This document shows positions 42,556 to 50,211 of a stretch of DNA of 54,573 nucleotides, in pieces. Both the position numbers and the translations under genes were made by a program. Every line of letters starts with the position of its first letter. The first letter of the stretch is position 1. Source of the DNA: Alphaproteobacteria bacterium (GTDB lineage Bacteria; Pseudomonadota; Alphaproteobacteria; Caulobacterales; Maricaulaceae); contig WGNH01000031.1 in assembly GCA_016124665.1 (NCBI GenBank), forward strand, positions 1-54,573, given 5' to 3'. Below the pieces are notes generated by a model that was given only the letters and a program-made list of their open reading frames with translations, did not search any database and had not been told where the DNA came from.

Positions 42556-43392
42556 CTAGCCGCCGTTGAGGAGGTTGAGGATGATCTGGGGCTGGGAGTT
42601 GGCGATGGAGAGTGCCTGCACGCCCAGCTGCTGTTTGACCTGCAAGGCCTGCAATTTCGCGCTTTCCTTGGCGAGGTCGGCATCGACGAGATTGCCAACG
42701 CCTTCGGTGAGGGCGTCCATCAGCTTGCCGACAAAGCCGCGGTGGGCTTCCATCTTCTTGGCATCCGAGCCGAGATTGGCCAGCGCCTGATTGACATTGT
42801 CGAGGCTGGACTGGATCTGCGAGACGACAGCGCTTGATAGCGTCACCGTTCCGAGACTGGCCGAGTTTGACAAGGTAATGATCGAGCCGGAGAGGCTGAG
42901 GTCCTGAGAGCGCAGCGTGATGGAGCGCGAGGCATCAGCATCGGCCAGGAAGGCAATCCCGCCGGTGATGGAGCCGTTGAGAATGTTGGCCCCGTCAAAT
43001 TCGGCATTCTGTAGGATGACCGAAACCTGATCGATCAACGCCTTGAAGTCGGCATCATAGGCCTGACGCGAGAAGGTATCGATGGACGGGTCCATCGCCG
43101 CGGTCGCCTTTTCGCGCATCTGGACCAGAAGATCGGAGATGGCTTCACCAGCGGCGAGGGCCACATCGGCGATCGAGACCGAGCGGTCGAGACTGGTCTG
43201 CACAGCCGACAGGCCACGGATATCCGAGCGCATACCCTGCGCCACGGCATAGACGGCGGCATTGTCCTTGGCGCCGCCGACGCGGAGGCCGGTATTCAGC
43301 TTGGTCTGGACGTCAGCGAGCTGATCGTTCGTCTTGTTGAGATTCTGCAACGCGACCATGGCCGCGGCATTGGTGTGAATAGAGAGGGTCAT
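42556..43392 (-). CDS. Flagellin 1 (divergent member)
   Basis: 278 residues from ATG 43392 (AGGGGA 6-7 bases upstream). D0/D1 flagellin domains 'TNAAAMVALQNLNKTNDQLADVQTKLNTGL' and the C-terminal 'LVDADLAKESAKLQALQVKQQLGVQALSIANSQPQIILNLLNGG', joined by a short middle without D2/D3. It is clearly the least similar of the five (e.g. 'IRGLSAVQTSLDRSVSIADVAL') and has its own sigma-54 promoter and terminator. It could be a proximal-filament flagellin, like the divergent flagellins of Caulobacter. Confidence 0.94.
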   Translation of the reverse strand: MTLSIHTNAAAMVALQNLNKTNDQLADVQTKLNTGLRVGGAKDNAAVYAVAQGMRSDIRGLSAVQTSLDRSVSIADVALAAGEAISDLLVQMREKATAAMDPSIDTFSRQAYDADFKALIDQVSVILQNAEFDGANILNGSITGGIAFLADADASRSITLRSQDLSLSGSIITLSNSASLGTVTLSSAVVSQIQSSLDNVNQALANLGSDAKKMEAHRGFVGKLMDALTEGVGNLVDADLAKESAKLQALQVKQQLGVQALSIANSQPQIILNLLNGG

Positions 43393-43459
43393 GCGGTTCC
43401 CCTTTTGATGTCCTTCGGACGGGCCGGGAGACAATTCACCCGGAGTTCGACATCAGGGT

Positions 43460-43475
43460 CGCAAGCAGCGTGCCG
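43460..43475 (-). promoter_or_regulatory. Sigma-54 promoter of flagellin 1
   Basis: Minus strand CGGCAC-N5-TTGCG: GGCAC and TTGC with correct spacing. Expected start about 56 bases ahead of the ATG. Confidence 0.65.
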
Positions 43476-43550
43476 AAGCAGGCCGGAAATTATACGTTAT
43501 ATTTCAAAGGGTAATTGAAGGCACAATTTTCCTGTCCAGCCACACGGTCA

Positions 43551-43602
43551 TTTTTGCCGGGCTGTTATACGCCAGGTGGGCCGCCTTTTGCCGGGCGGCA
43601 CG
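43551..43602. promoter_or_regulatory. ftr-like half-sites upstream of flagellin 1
   Basis: Two TTTTGCCGGGC words (about 43553-43564 and 43585-43598), each with a partial opposite arm, 75-110 bases upstream of the -24 element. They resemble the dyads at the other sigma-54 promoters but are less symmetric. The second overlaps the end of the flaG gene. Confidence 0.45.
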
Positions 43603-43604
43603 GC

Positions 43605-43976
43605 TCAGATGCGTTCGTCGACGAGACCGCCCTGCCTGGAGCGCAGATATTCGCGCAAAGCCAGGAAATCCTCGGACGGCCACTGGCGGACCACGCTGCC
43701 ATTACGGCTATCGATCAGACGATAGACGAATACGCCTGCCGCATCGTTCTTCTCGATGGCGAGGCGGGAATCGGCAAAAGCGGTTTCGGCCAACTTGTCG
43801 ATGGACGCTTCCAGTTCTTCCCGGGACGGTTTTCGTGGCTGTGCCTGTTGTCCGGCTTCGCGTTCGCCGCCAGGCGAGGCTTCGCGAACCGGGACAGAGC
43901 CCATTGGCAGGCCGGAAAAGGCGGCCGGGGCCGACGATGTTACACTCTTGATCAGCTCGTTCATTTTGGGTTGCAA
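43605..43976 (-). CDS. flaG: FlaG-family flagellar protein
   Basis: 123 residues from TTG 43976 (GGAG 7 bases upstream); an ATG at 43964 (MNELIKSVT) lies too far from it. The C-terminal FlaG domain is 'ADSRLAIEKNDAAGVFVYRLIDSRNGSVVRQWPSEDFLALREYLRSRQGGL'. It follows flagellin 2 by about 105 bases and is probably the last gene of the flagellin 4-3-2 transcript. FlaG proteins influence filament length in other bacteria. Confidence 0.85.
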   Translation of the reverse strand: MQPKMNELIKSVTSSAPAAFSGLPMGSVPVREASPGGEREAGQQAQPRKPSREELEASIDKLAETAFADSRLAIEKNDAAGVFVYRLIDSRNGSVVRQWPSEDFLALREYLRSRQGGLVDERI

Positions 43977-44081
43977 GCGGGTTCTCCGCCCACACCTCCT
44001 TATCTGAACGGACAACTTCCCTTATCGGGGGTGGGTGACCGGAACGGAACCCCTTCAATTCCGGCCACCCGAATCCCGCGA

Positions 44082-44906
44082 TTAACGGAAGTATCCGAGG
44101 ATCGCTGACGGCGCAGAGTTTGCGATGGAGAGCGCCTGGATGCCCAGCTGCTGCTTGACCTGCAGCGACTGGAGGCGGGCACTTTCCTTGGCAAGATCCG
44201 CGTCGACGAGATTGCCGATACCCCGTTCCAGGGCATCCGACAGCTTGCCAACAAACGTCTTGTGGATTTCGAGCGATTTGGAGCCCGTACCCAGACGCGC
44301 CAGAGACGCATTCAGGTTATCCAGCGACGTCCCGATCTGGCTGGCAATGTTGCTAGCCTGGGTGGCGGTCGTGAAAGACGCATTGGTTGCGATCGTGACG
44401 ACCGAACCGGCAAGCGACAAATCCTCGTCCGCAACCGTGATGTTGTTCGAGCCGTCGGCATTGGCCAGAGCCGAAATGCCGGTGGTCGAACCATCGATCA
44501 GGTTGGTGCCGTTGAACTCGGCGTTGGCGATGATCGTTTTCAGCTGATCCCGCATTGCCGTGAAGTCAGCATTCAACGCTGTCCGCGACGCCGCATCGAG
44601 TGAAGTATCAGCCGCAGCAAGCGCCTTTTCCTTCATCTCGACCAGCATGTCGGACAGAGCCTCGCCACCGGCCAGGGCCACATCCACAGTGGATACGGCA
44701 AGGTCGATGGAGTTACCCACGGCACGATAGCCTGCCACATCGGCACGCATCGACTGGGCAATGGCGAAGATGCCGCCATTATCCTTTGCCGATCCGACCG
44801 CGAGGCCGGTATTGATCCGTGTCTGGACCTGTTCCAATTCCATATTGGTCTTGTTCAGGTTTTGCAGGGCGATCATTGCGCCCGCATTCGTGTTGATAGT
44901 AGCCAT
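44082..44906 (-). CDS. Flagellin 2
   Basis: 274 residues, D0/D1 only. N-terminus ATINTNAGAMIALQNLNKTN; C-terminal third almost identical to flagellins 3 and 4 (ends 'ALSIANSAPSAILGYFR'). Divergence is concentrated in the middle (about 135-185, 'DEDLSLAGSVVTIATNASFTTATQASN'), the surface-exposed part that would carry glycans. No Cys. No sigma-54 site lies in the 101 bases upstream, so it depends on transcription from flagellin 4 and 3. Confidence 0.95.
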   Translation of the reverse strand: MATINTNAGAMIALQNLNKTNMELEQVQTRINTGLAVGSAKDNGGIFAIAQSMRADVAGYRAVGNSIDLAVSTVDVALAGGEALSDMLVEMKEKALAAADTSLDAASRTALNADFTAMRDQLKTIIANAEFNGTNLIDGSTTGISALANADGSNNITVADEDLSLAGSVVTIATNASFTTATQASNIASQIGTSLDNLNASLARLGTGSKSLEIHKTFVGKLSDALERGIGNLVDADLAKESARLQSLQVKQQLGIQALSIANSAPSAILGYFR

Positions 44907-44936
44907 TTCTTGGCCTTTCCCTTTCTGGTCATTACA

Positions 44937-44953
44937 CCGGCCTTTTGCCGGCC
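44937..44953 (-). promoter_or_regulatory. Hairpin in the flagellin 3-2 spacer
   Basis: CCGGCC-TTT-TGCCGGCC-type inverted repeat (GGCCGG/CCGGCC arms with an A/T loop), 31 bases ahead of flagellin 2, preceding a leader (AGAAAGGGAAAGGCCAAGAA) shared with flagellin 3 and nearly with 4. Such conserved leaders are the known target of FlbT-dependent translational control in Caulobacter. Confidence 0.45.
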
Positions 44954-45007
44954 TTTTATCCGGTCACGGGGTATTCCCGTTCACCGAATTCCCACCCTTC
45001 CGCTGGA

Positions 45008-45832
45008 TTAGCGGAAGTATCCGAGGATCGCTGACGGTGCCGAATTGGCGATGGACAACGCCTGGATCCCCAGCTGCTGCTTGACCTGCAGCGATTGGAG
45101 ACGGGCACTTTCCTTGGCCAGGTCCGCATCAACGAGATTGCCGATGCCCTTTTCGAGCGCATCAGAGAGCTTGCCGACAAACGTCTTGTGGATTTCCAGC
45201 GACTTGGAGCCGGTGCCGAGGCGCGCCAGAGACGCGTTCAGATTGTCCAGAGACGTAGCGATTGCCGTAGCTTGTGTGCTAGCAGCCGCAGCCGTCCCGA
45301 AGGACGCGGTCGCTGCAACTGTCACAACGCCACCGCCAAGCGACAGGTTTTCATCCAGCACCGTGATGGTGTTGGAGCCGTCCGCATTGGCGAGAGCCGA
45401 GATGCTGGCGACGGAGTTGTCGATCAGATTGGTGCCGTTGAACTCGGCGTTCGACACGATGGTGCTGATCTGATCCCGCAGCGCCTTGAAATCTTCGTTC
45501 AGAGCGGTACGCGAAGCCGTATCGAGTGAAGAATCCGCACCCGCAAGGGCCTTTTCCTTCATTTCGATCAGGATGTCGGAGATCGCTTCACCGGCAGCCA
45601 GAGCGACATCCACCGTCGAAACGGCGAGATCGATCGAATTGCCCACGGCGCGATAGCCTGCCACATCAGCCCGCATGGACTGTGCGATGGCGTAGATGCC
45701 GCCATTATCCTTGGCAGAGGAAACCGCGAGACCGGTATTGATCCGCGTTTGAACCTGCTCAAGCTCCGAATTGGTCTTGTTCAGGTTCTGCAGAGCGATC
45801 ATTGCGCCCGCATTGGTATTGATTGTAGCCAT
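45008..45832 (-). CDS. Flagellin 3
   Basis: 274 residues. N- and C-terminal D0/D1 as in flagellin 2 ('NKTNSELEQVQTRINTGLAVSSAKDNGGIYAIAQSMRADVAGYRAV'), with a different middle ('DENLSLGGGVVTVAATASFGTAAAASTQATAIATSLDN'). Middle gene of the three-flagellin transcript. Confidence 0.95.
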   Translation of the reverse strand: MATINTNAGAMIALQNLNKTNSELEQVQTRINTGLAVSSAKDNGGIYAIAQSMRADVAGYRAVGNSIDLAVSTVDVALAAGEAISDILIEMKEKALAGADSSLDTASRTALNEDFKALRDQISTIVSNAEFNGTNLIDNSVASISALANADGSNTITVLDENLSLGGGVVTVAATASFGTAAAASTQATAIATSLDNLNASLARLGTGSKSLEIHKTFVGKLSDALEKGIGNLVDADLAKESARLQSLQVKQQLGIQALSIANSAPSAILGYFR

Positions 45833-45858
45833 TTCTTGGCCCTTTCCATTCTGGTTTC

Positions 45859-45879
45859 AAAAGCCGGCGTTTTGCCGGC
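45859..45879 (-). terminator. Terminator-like hairpin between flagellins 4 and 3
   Basis: On the minus strand GCCGGC-AAAAC-GCCGGC is followed by TTTTG, i.e. a short GC stem with U-tract, 24 bases after the sigma-54-driven flagellin 4 leader region ends and 31 bases before flagellin 3. It may attenuate read-through and so set the ratio of the flagellins, or protect the upstream mRNA 3' end. Confidence 0.5.
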
Positions 45880-45934
45880 CCGTTTATCCGGTGAGGCGCT
45901 TCTGCCCCTCACCGAATTCTGCTATCCCGCTGAA

Positions 45935-46762
45935 TTAGCGGAAATATCCGAGGATCGCCGAAGGTGCGGAATTGGCGATGGACAGCGCCTGGATCCCCAG
46001 CTGCTGCTTGACCTGCAGCGATTGGAGACGGGCGCTTTCCTTGGCCAGGTCCGCGTCGACGAGGTTGCCGATGCCCTTTTCGAGCGCATCGGAAAGCTTG
46101 CTGATGAAGGTGTTGTGGATTTCCAGCGACTTGGAGCCGGTCCCGAGGCGCGCCAGAGACGCATTGAGATTGTCAAGCGAGGTTCCGATCTGGCTGGCAA
46201 TATTGTCGGCCTGGGTGGCGGTCGCGAAAGAGGAGGTGGCGGAGATGGTCAGCTGCGTACCCGTCAGCGACAGGTCTTCCGCCTGCACGGTTATCGTGTT
46301 GGAGCCATCGGCATTCGCAAGGGCGGTGATATCACCCGCACCATTGGAAATCAGATTGGTGCCGTTGAATTCGGCATTGGCGACAATCGTGGCGATCTGA
46401 TCGCGCAGCGCCGTGAAATCCGCATTCAGGGCGGTCCGCGATGCGGCGTCCAGGGACGAGTCGGCTCCGGCCAGCGCCTTTTCCTTCATTTCGATCAGAA
46501 TGTCGGAGATGGCTTCGCCGGCCGCGAGTGCCACATCGACAGTGGACTGGGCGAGATCGATCGAATTTCCGACAGCGCGATAGCCTGCCACATCAGCCCG
46601 CATGGACTGGGCGATGGCATAGATGCCGCCATTGTCTTTTGCCGAGGAAATCTGGAGCCCGGTATTGATCCGGGTCTGGACCTGCTCAAGCTCCATATTG
46701 GTCTTGTTCAGGTTTTGCAGGGCGATCATCGCACCCGCATTGGTATTGATGGTAGCAGCCAC
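45935..46762 (-). CDS. Flagellin 4
   Basis: 275 residues. GTG start at 46762 (VAATINTNAGAM...), aligned with the starts of flagellins 2 and 3 and placed after GGGAGGG; longer frames read into the promoter. Middle variable part 'AEDLSLTGTQLTISATSSFATATQADN'. First gene of the flagellin 4-3-2-flaG transcript; the rare GTG start may lower its yield. Confidence 0.94.
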   Translation of the reverse strand: MAATINTNAGAMIALQNLNKTNMELEQVQTRINTGLQISSAKDNGGIYAIAQSMRADVAGYRAVGNSIDLAQSTVDVALAAGEAISDILIEMKEKALAGADSSLDAASRTALNADFTALRDQIATIVANAEFNGTNLISNGAGDITALANADGSNTITVQAEDLSLTGTQLTISATSSFATATQADNIASQIGTSLDNLNASLARLGTGSKSLEIHNTFISKLSDALEKGIGNLVDADLAKESARLQSLQVKQQLGIQALSIANSAPSAILGYFR

Positions 46763-46833
46763 TTCTTGGCCCTCCCTTTCTGGTCGTTCAACCGGCATTT
46801 TGCCAGCAGGGACTTCTGTCCCGGACACGTACC

Positions 46834-46849
46834 AGCAAGGGCGGGGCCA
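46834..46849 (-). promoter_or_regulatory. Sigma-54 promoter of flagellin 4
   Basis: Minus strand TGGCCC-N5-TTGCT, a near-consensus -24/-12 element about 72 bases upstream of the GTG. Confidence 0.7.
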
Positions 46850-46939
46850 GAAAGGTTGCGGCCCGATTAGGAAATTGTCTTAGTAATTGTAATTATTGAG
46901 AATAATATTCTTGCACTGAAAACGAATCGATTTCGAGGT

Positions 46940-46990
46940 CGGCAAGGATTGCCGGGCAAGAGCGGTTTGGCCGGGTAATTTTTGCCGGGC
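46940..46990. promoter_or_regulatory. ftr-like dyads upstream of flagellin 4
   Basis: Perfect CGGCA-AGGAT-TGCCG at 46940-46954, 91 bases from the -24 element, and a second TTTTGCCGGGC site with a CCGGGTAA partner at about 46970-46990. The 46850-46935 stretch between sites and promoter is AT-rich (TAATTGTAATTATTGAGAAT), possibly to allow DNA bending. The whole 313-base gap holds no gene. Confidence 0.6.
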
Positions 46991-47030
46991 GGTCAAAGAT
47001 TCCCGGCGTTTAACCGATTCAAATGATTCA

Positions 47031-47069
47031 AAAAATACGGGGCCGCTCCGTGGTGGAAAGCGGCCCCGT
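47031..47069 (-). terminator. Rho-independent terminator after flagellin 5
   Basis: Perfect 11-bp stem ACGGGGCCGCT/AGCGGCCCCGT with an 11-base loop and ATTTTTTG tract on the minus strand, 6 bases after the stop codon. It separates flagellin 5 from the next unit. Confidence 0.95.
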
Positions 47070-47075
47070 TTCTTC

Positions 47076-47909
47076 TTACTGGAAGAAGGAGAGAATCGCT
47101 TGCGGCCGCTGATTGGCAATGCCCAGCGCCTGGATCCCCAGCTGTTGCTTGACCTGCAACGACTGAAGACGGGCGCTTTCTTTTGCCAGATCTGCATCCA
47201 CAAGATTTCCGATCCCGGTTTCCAGTGCGTCGGTCAGCTTGCTGACAAAGGTGGTATGAATACCGATTGCCTTCGACTGCGTGCCGAGCCGTGCAAGTGC
47301 TGCATTGACGTTATCGAGCGAGGTCCCGAGCTGGCTGGCGATATTGTCGGCCTGCGTCGCCGTAGCATATGACGCATTGGACGCAATCGTGATCAGCGCG
47401 CTGCCCGCTCCCAGAACAAAGTTCTCGTCCTGCACCGTGATCGTGTTCGACCCGTCTGCATTCGCCAGCGCGGTAATCTGCGCCGTCGAATTGTTGAGAA
47501 GATTGGTCCCGTTGAACTCGGCATTGTCCACTATCGTCTTGATCTGGTCCCGCAGCGCCGTGAAATCTGCATTCAGGGCGGTCCGCGAAGCCGTATCAAG
47601 CGATGTGTCTGCCGCAGCCAGTGCCTTCTCCTTCATCTCGATGATGAGATCGGAGATCGCCTCGCCTGCCGCGAGCGCAACATCCACAGCGGATACGGCC
47701 CGGTTCAGCGAGTCGGTGACGGCGCCATAGCCGCTCACCTGCGAGCGCATCCTCTGGGCAATGGCATAGATACCGCCATTGTCTTTCGCACCGGCCACTT
47801 CGAGGCCGGTATTGATGCGCGACTGGGATTCCTCAAGCTGCATATTGGTCTTGTTCAGATTCTGCAGGGCAATCATCGCACCTGCGTTGGTGTTGACTGA
47901 AAGAGTCAT
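47076..47909 (-). CDS. Flagellin 5
   Basis: 277 residues from the ATG at 47909 (MTLSVNTNAGAMIALQNLNK). The start type (MTLS) is like that of flagellin 1; the body is nearer to 2-4 but with its own features ('ESQSRINTGLEVAGAKDNGG', 'SLNRAVSAVDVAL', 'HTTFVSKLTDALETGIG', end 'GIANQRPQAILSFFQ'). Single-gene transcript with its own sigma-54 promoter and strong terminator. Confidence 0.95.
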   Translation of the reverse strand: MTLSVNTNAGAMIALQNLNKTNMQLEESQSRINTGLEVAGAKDNGGIYAIAQRMRSQVSGYGAVTDSLNRAVSAVDVALAAGEAISDLIIEMKEKALAAADTSLDTASRTALNADFTALRDQIKTIVDNAEFNGTNLLNNSTAQITALANADGSNTITVQDENFVLGAGSALITIASNASYATATQADNIASQLGTSLDNVNAALARLGTQSKAIGIHTTFVSKLTDALETGIGNLVDADLAKESARLQSLQVKQQLGIQALGIANQRPQAILSFFQ

Positions 47910-47990
47910 TATTGGGGTTCCTCCGTTCTGGAAGTGAATTGACCCCGCGTTTTGCGGTGTCTCCAGGACGTTTTGTCCTGCGTGCGAAGG

Positions 47991-48006
47991 CGCAAGAATC
48001 GCGCCA
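47991..48006 (-). promoter_or_regulatory. Sigma-54 promoter of flagellin 5
   Basis: Minus strand TGGCGC-N5-TTGCG with correct spacing, about 82 bases ahead of the ATG. Confidence 0.68.
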
Positions 48007-48100
48007 AGAGCAGGCAAACGGCCTCCGCACTTAGATGCTGATTTTATTGAATATTCCGGGCGTGGGCGTGGCGTCCGCACTGCGAGGGGCCGGATTGCGC

Positions 48101-48115
48101 GGGCAAAGACTGCCG
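48101..48115. promoter_or_regulatory. ftr-like dyad upstream of flagellin 5
   Basis: GGGCA-AAGAC-TGCCG, one base from the perfect dyad, 95 bases from the -24 element. Same geometry as the sites at flgF, flgI and flagellin 4. Confidence 0.55.
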
Positions 48116-48155
48116 GGTGGGTGGATTTGGCCTAGCGAAACTCGCGCCAGATCGC

Positions 48156-48584
48156 CTAATCGCGCTTCGACCTGGCGGACTTGCCGCTTTCGATTGCCTT
48201 TATATTTTGCGCCTTAATAGTCTCGCGCAATGAATAGGGCAGCTTCCCATAACAAAAACTGCCATCTGGAGTTCTCGACAGGCCGTAGGGAATTGTCGCC
48301 TCCGGCCAGAAAAATTCGTTGAACTGATTGGTTCGAACCCAGCATGGTGCTTCATCCAAACCGAGATACGCCCTGACTGCGTTGGGCAATTCAACCGCAT
48401 ACTCGTCATCCGGCGGCGTGTGGGTAATGGGGCAAACCATTATCCTGCGACCGTCCGTTTCTTCATCCCGTATGATTATCACCACCGCACAAGGACGATC
48501 CTTACCATGGTCCCGCGCTTCCTCATCTTTCCAGAGAAAATCATAGCGAAGGACATGGCCAATTTCGACGTCCGCCGATTTCAC
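48156..48584 (-). CDS. PemK/MazF-like toxin
   Basis: 142 residues. 'VGHVLRYDFLWKDEE'-like start ('EIGHVLRYDFLWKDEEARDHGKDRPCAVVIIIRDEETDGRRIMVCPITHTPP') fits the PemK-type growth inhibitor fold (SH3-like barrel RNases), with a C-terminal helical tail. Four bases after the Phd-type gene, which fits an antitoxin-toxin pair. The enzymatic residues cannot be assigned firmly. Confidence 0.75.
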   Translation of the reverse strand: MKSADVEIGHVLRYDFLWKDEEARDHGKDRPCAVVIIIRDEETDGRRIMVCPITHTPPDDEYAVELPNAVRAYLGLDEAPCWVRTNQFNEFFWPEATIPYGLSRTPDGSFCYGKLPYSLRETIKAQNIKAIESGKSARSKRD

Positions 48585-48588
48585 CGCC

Positions 48589-48852
48589 CTATTCCGTCAA
48601 GTAATCCAGATGCTTGTCTCTCGGCCCCGGGTCGTCTGCCTTCAAGGCCGCCAGCATGTCTTCCGGCACATCCTCAGGCCTGTAAGCCTTTCGCGTATCA
48701 GCCGCCAGAAGGCGCCGGTATTCATCCGGATCCAACGCAACAAACAATGGCCGGTTGTGGGTCGTCACAATGACCGGCCCTTTGTGAACCTGCGCACTGA
48801 AAGCACCAAATTTCGACTTGAACTCGGTTGCCGTTACAATTGATTCTGCCAT
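48589..48852 (-). CDS. Phd/YefM-family antitoxin
   Basis: 87 residues from ATG 48852 (GGAGG 6 bases upstream). 'SIVTATEFKSKFGAFSAQVHKGPVIVTTHNRPLFVALDPDEYRRLL' is the Phd/YefM DNA-binding domain; the acidic tail would bind the toxin. It precedes and is coupled to the PemK-like gene and is likely autoregulated. Confidence 0.88.
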   Translation of the reverse strand: MAESIVTATEFKSKFGAFSAQVHKGPVIVTTHNRPLFVALDPDEYRRLLAADTRKAYRPEDVPEDMLAALKADDPGPRDKHLDYLTE

Positions 48853-49054
48853 CTGGTGCCTCCTTTCGCGAGTTTGCACTCGCCTTATCGCATATTTCGC
48901 GCGGTTTGTCTATTTTGGATGAATTGGTCGATTGTAATGATTGGGCTTTATCGATAGCTTGCCAAGAGGCTCCAAAGAACATTTCCAGAATGGAGAACTA
49001 TCAGGGGAGACTTGCCGCCTCGCGGAAAGCAAAGCCCCATAGAGATTATCACTG

Positions 49055-49357
49055 ATGGCTATCAAGCTTCACGACACACTGGCGGTTCATCCGGGACCCT
49101 GGCTGCGGCGAAACATTGTCGAGCCTTACGGGCTGAATATCAGCAAAGCCGCCGAACATCTTCTGGTCAGCCGTGTGGCATTGAGCAATGTCCTGAACGG
49201 CAAGGCGGCCCTGTCGCCGGACATGGCACTGCGGTTCGAGCAGGCCTTCGATATATCGGCCGCAACACTGCTGCGGATGCAGGCGTCGCACGATCTGATC
49301 ATAGCCAAACAGTCGTCCAGGGCGAACCGGATCAAGCGGATCGAAAAAGCGGCTTGA
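49055..49357 (+). CDS. HigA-family HTH antitoxin
   Basis: 100 residues. 'PGPWLRRNIVEPYGLNISKAAEHLLVSRVALSNVLNGKAALSPDMALRFEQAFDISAATLLRMQASHDLIIA' is the HigA/XRE helix-turn-helix. The start overlaps a TGA that ends a frame with 'HRDYH', like the usual HigB C-terminus, but no HigB body can be seen upstream, so it is an orphan or its toxin has decayed. Confidence 0.88.
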   Translation: MAIKLHDTLAVHPGPWLRRNIVEPYGLNISKAAEHLLVSRVALSNVLNGKAALSPDMALRFEQAFDISAATLLRMQASHDLIIAKQSSRANRIKRIEKAA

Positions 49358-49364
49358 TCCGCCT

Positions 49365-49745
49365 TTACCCCGCGACAGGTTGCGGGGCTGGCTCCGATTG
49401 CGGCTGAAGCCCCTGCATGATGGTCTTGTTGATCTCGATCAATATGTCGATGTCCGCCCCTTCCCGCATGACGGCGGAAGAGTGTTTGGAGACGAAAATC
49501 GACAGCGAGATGATGGCGGCGCGCAGGCCTTCGGGCAGCTTGTTGTCCGGCTCCGCGCAATCAATGGCGAAGGCGCTCCAGACCCGGCGATTCCAGTCGA
49601 GCGCTTCAGAGCGGGTCTTCATATCCAGCAGATCGGCCTCGGCGGCCTTGATCAGGGCGCGGGTGACCTGCGCGAACAGACGGTATTCCGTCGAACGCGG
49701 ATCCTCGGCGCGGGTTGCCGCATTCTGATAAGCGGAAAGAGCCAC
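49365..49745 (-). CDS. flaF: FlaF, flagellin synthesis regulator
   Basis: 126 residues, GTG start at 49745 that shares one base with the flbT stop. '[30 protein letters not shown]' and '[34 protein letters not shown]' are FlaF signatures. In Caulobacter, FlaF is needed for flagellin synthesis and secretion and opposes FlbT. Confidence 0.94.
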   Translation of the reverse strand: MALSAYQNAATRAEDPRSTEYRLFAQVTRALIKAAEADLLDMKTRSEALDWNRRVWSAFAIDCAEPDNKLPEGLRAAIISLSIFVSKHSSAVMREGADIDILIEINKTIMQGLQPQSEPAPQPVAG

Positions 49746-50131
49746 TATTTCAGCCTCTCGTCTTCGTATTCAATCAGCTTGCGGCAGCGGATCAGCGCCT
49801 TGTAATGCTCGCCGGCCATGACATCGCGGGACACCGAAACGCATTGCTGCAGGACTTCCGGCGAGGCGATCGCATTCATGAATTCGGTCATGCGCAGGAC
49901 GAATTCGTCATAGGCCTTGTCATCCGGCTTGTCGGACAGATACATCACCATGATGGGGAAATAGACGCGGCGGGCCGGCGTGGTGACATCGCGCTCATGC
50001 ATGATGTCCTTCTCGCGCAGCACCGAGGCCTTATTCTGCAGGACTAGCGTCGCGCGGCGGTCGCCATTCTGCATGACAGCGCCATTGAGCACGAATTTCT
50101 CGCCGGGCTTGAGCGACAATTTGAGTGGCAT
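49745..50131 (-). CDS. flbT: FlbT, flagellin mRNA regulator
   Basis: 128 residues from the ATG at 50131: '[44 protein letters not shown]' and '[15 protein letters not shown]', the FlbT signature. In Caulobacter, FlbT binds flagellin mRNA leaders and represses translation before hook completion. Coupled to flaF. A longer frame adds MRGRR and lacks support. Confidence 0.95.
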   Translation of the reverse strand: MPLKLSLKPGEKFVLNGAVMQNGDRRATLVLQNKASVLREKDIMHERDVTTPARRVYFPIMVMYLSDKPDDKAYDEFVLRMTEFMNAIASPEVLQQCVSVSRDVMAGEHYKALIRCRKLIEYEDERLK

Positions 50132-50211
50132 ACGCCTCCCCCTCATATCCGGGCCAACCGGCCGATTATGCGCAGGCTAGACAGGGGGAAGTGAAAAAAG
50201 CGTTTCGAATC

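Noticed and set aside
48880-49055. HigB toxin upstream of the HigA-like gene
   Set aside because: Only a HRDYH tail overlapping the HigA start looks HigB-like; no preceding residues match, so not enough for a gene or a firm pseudogene.
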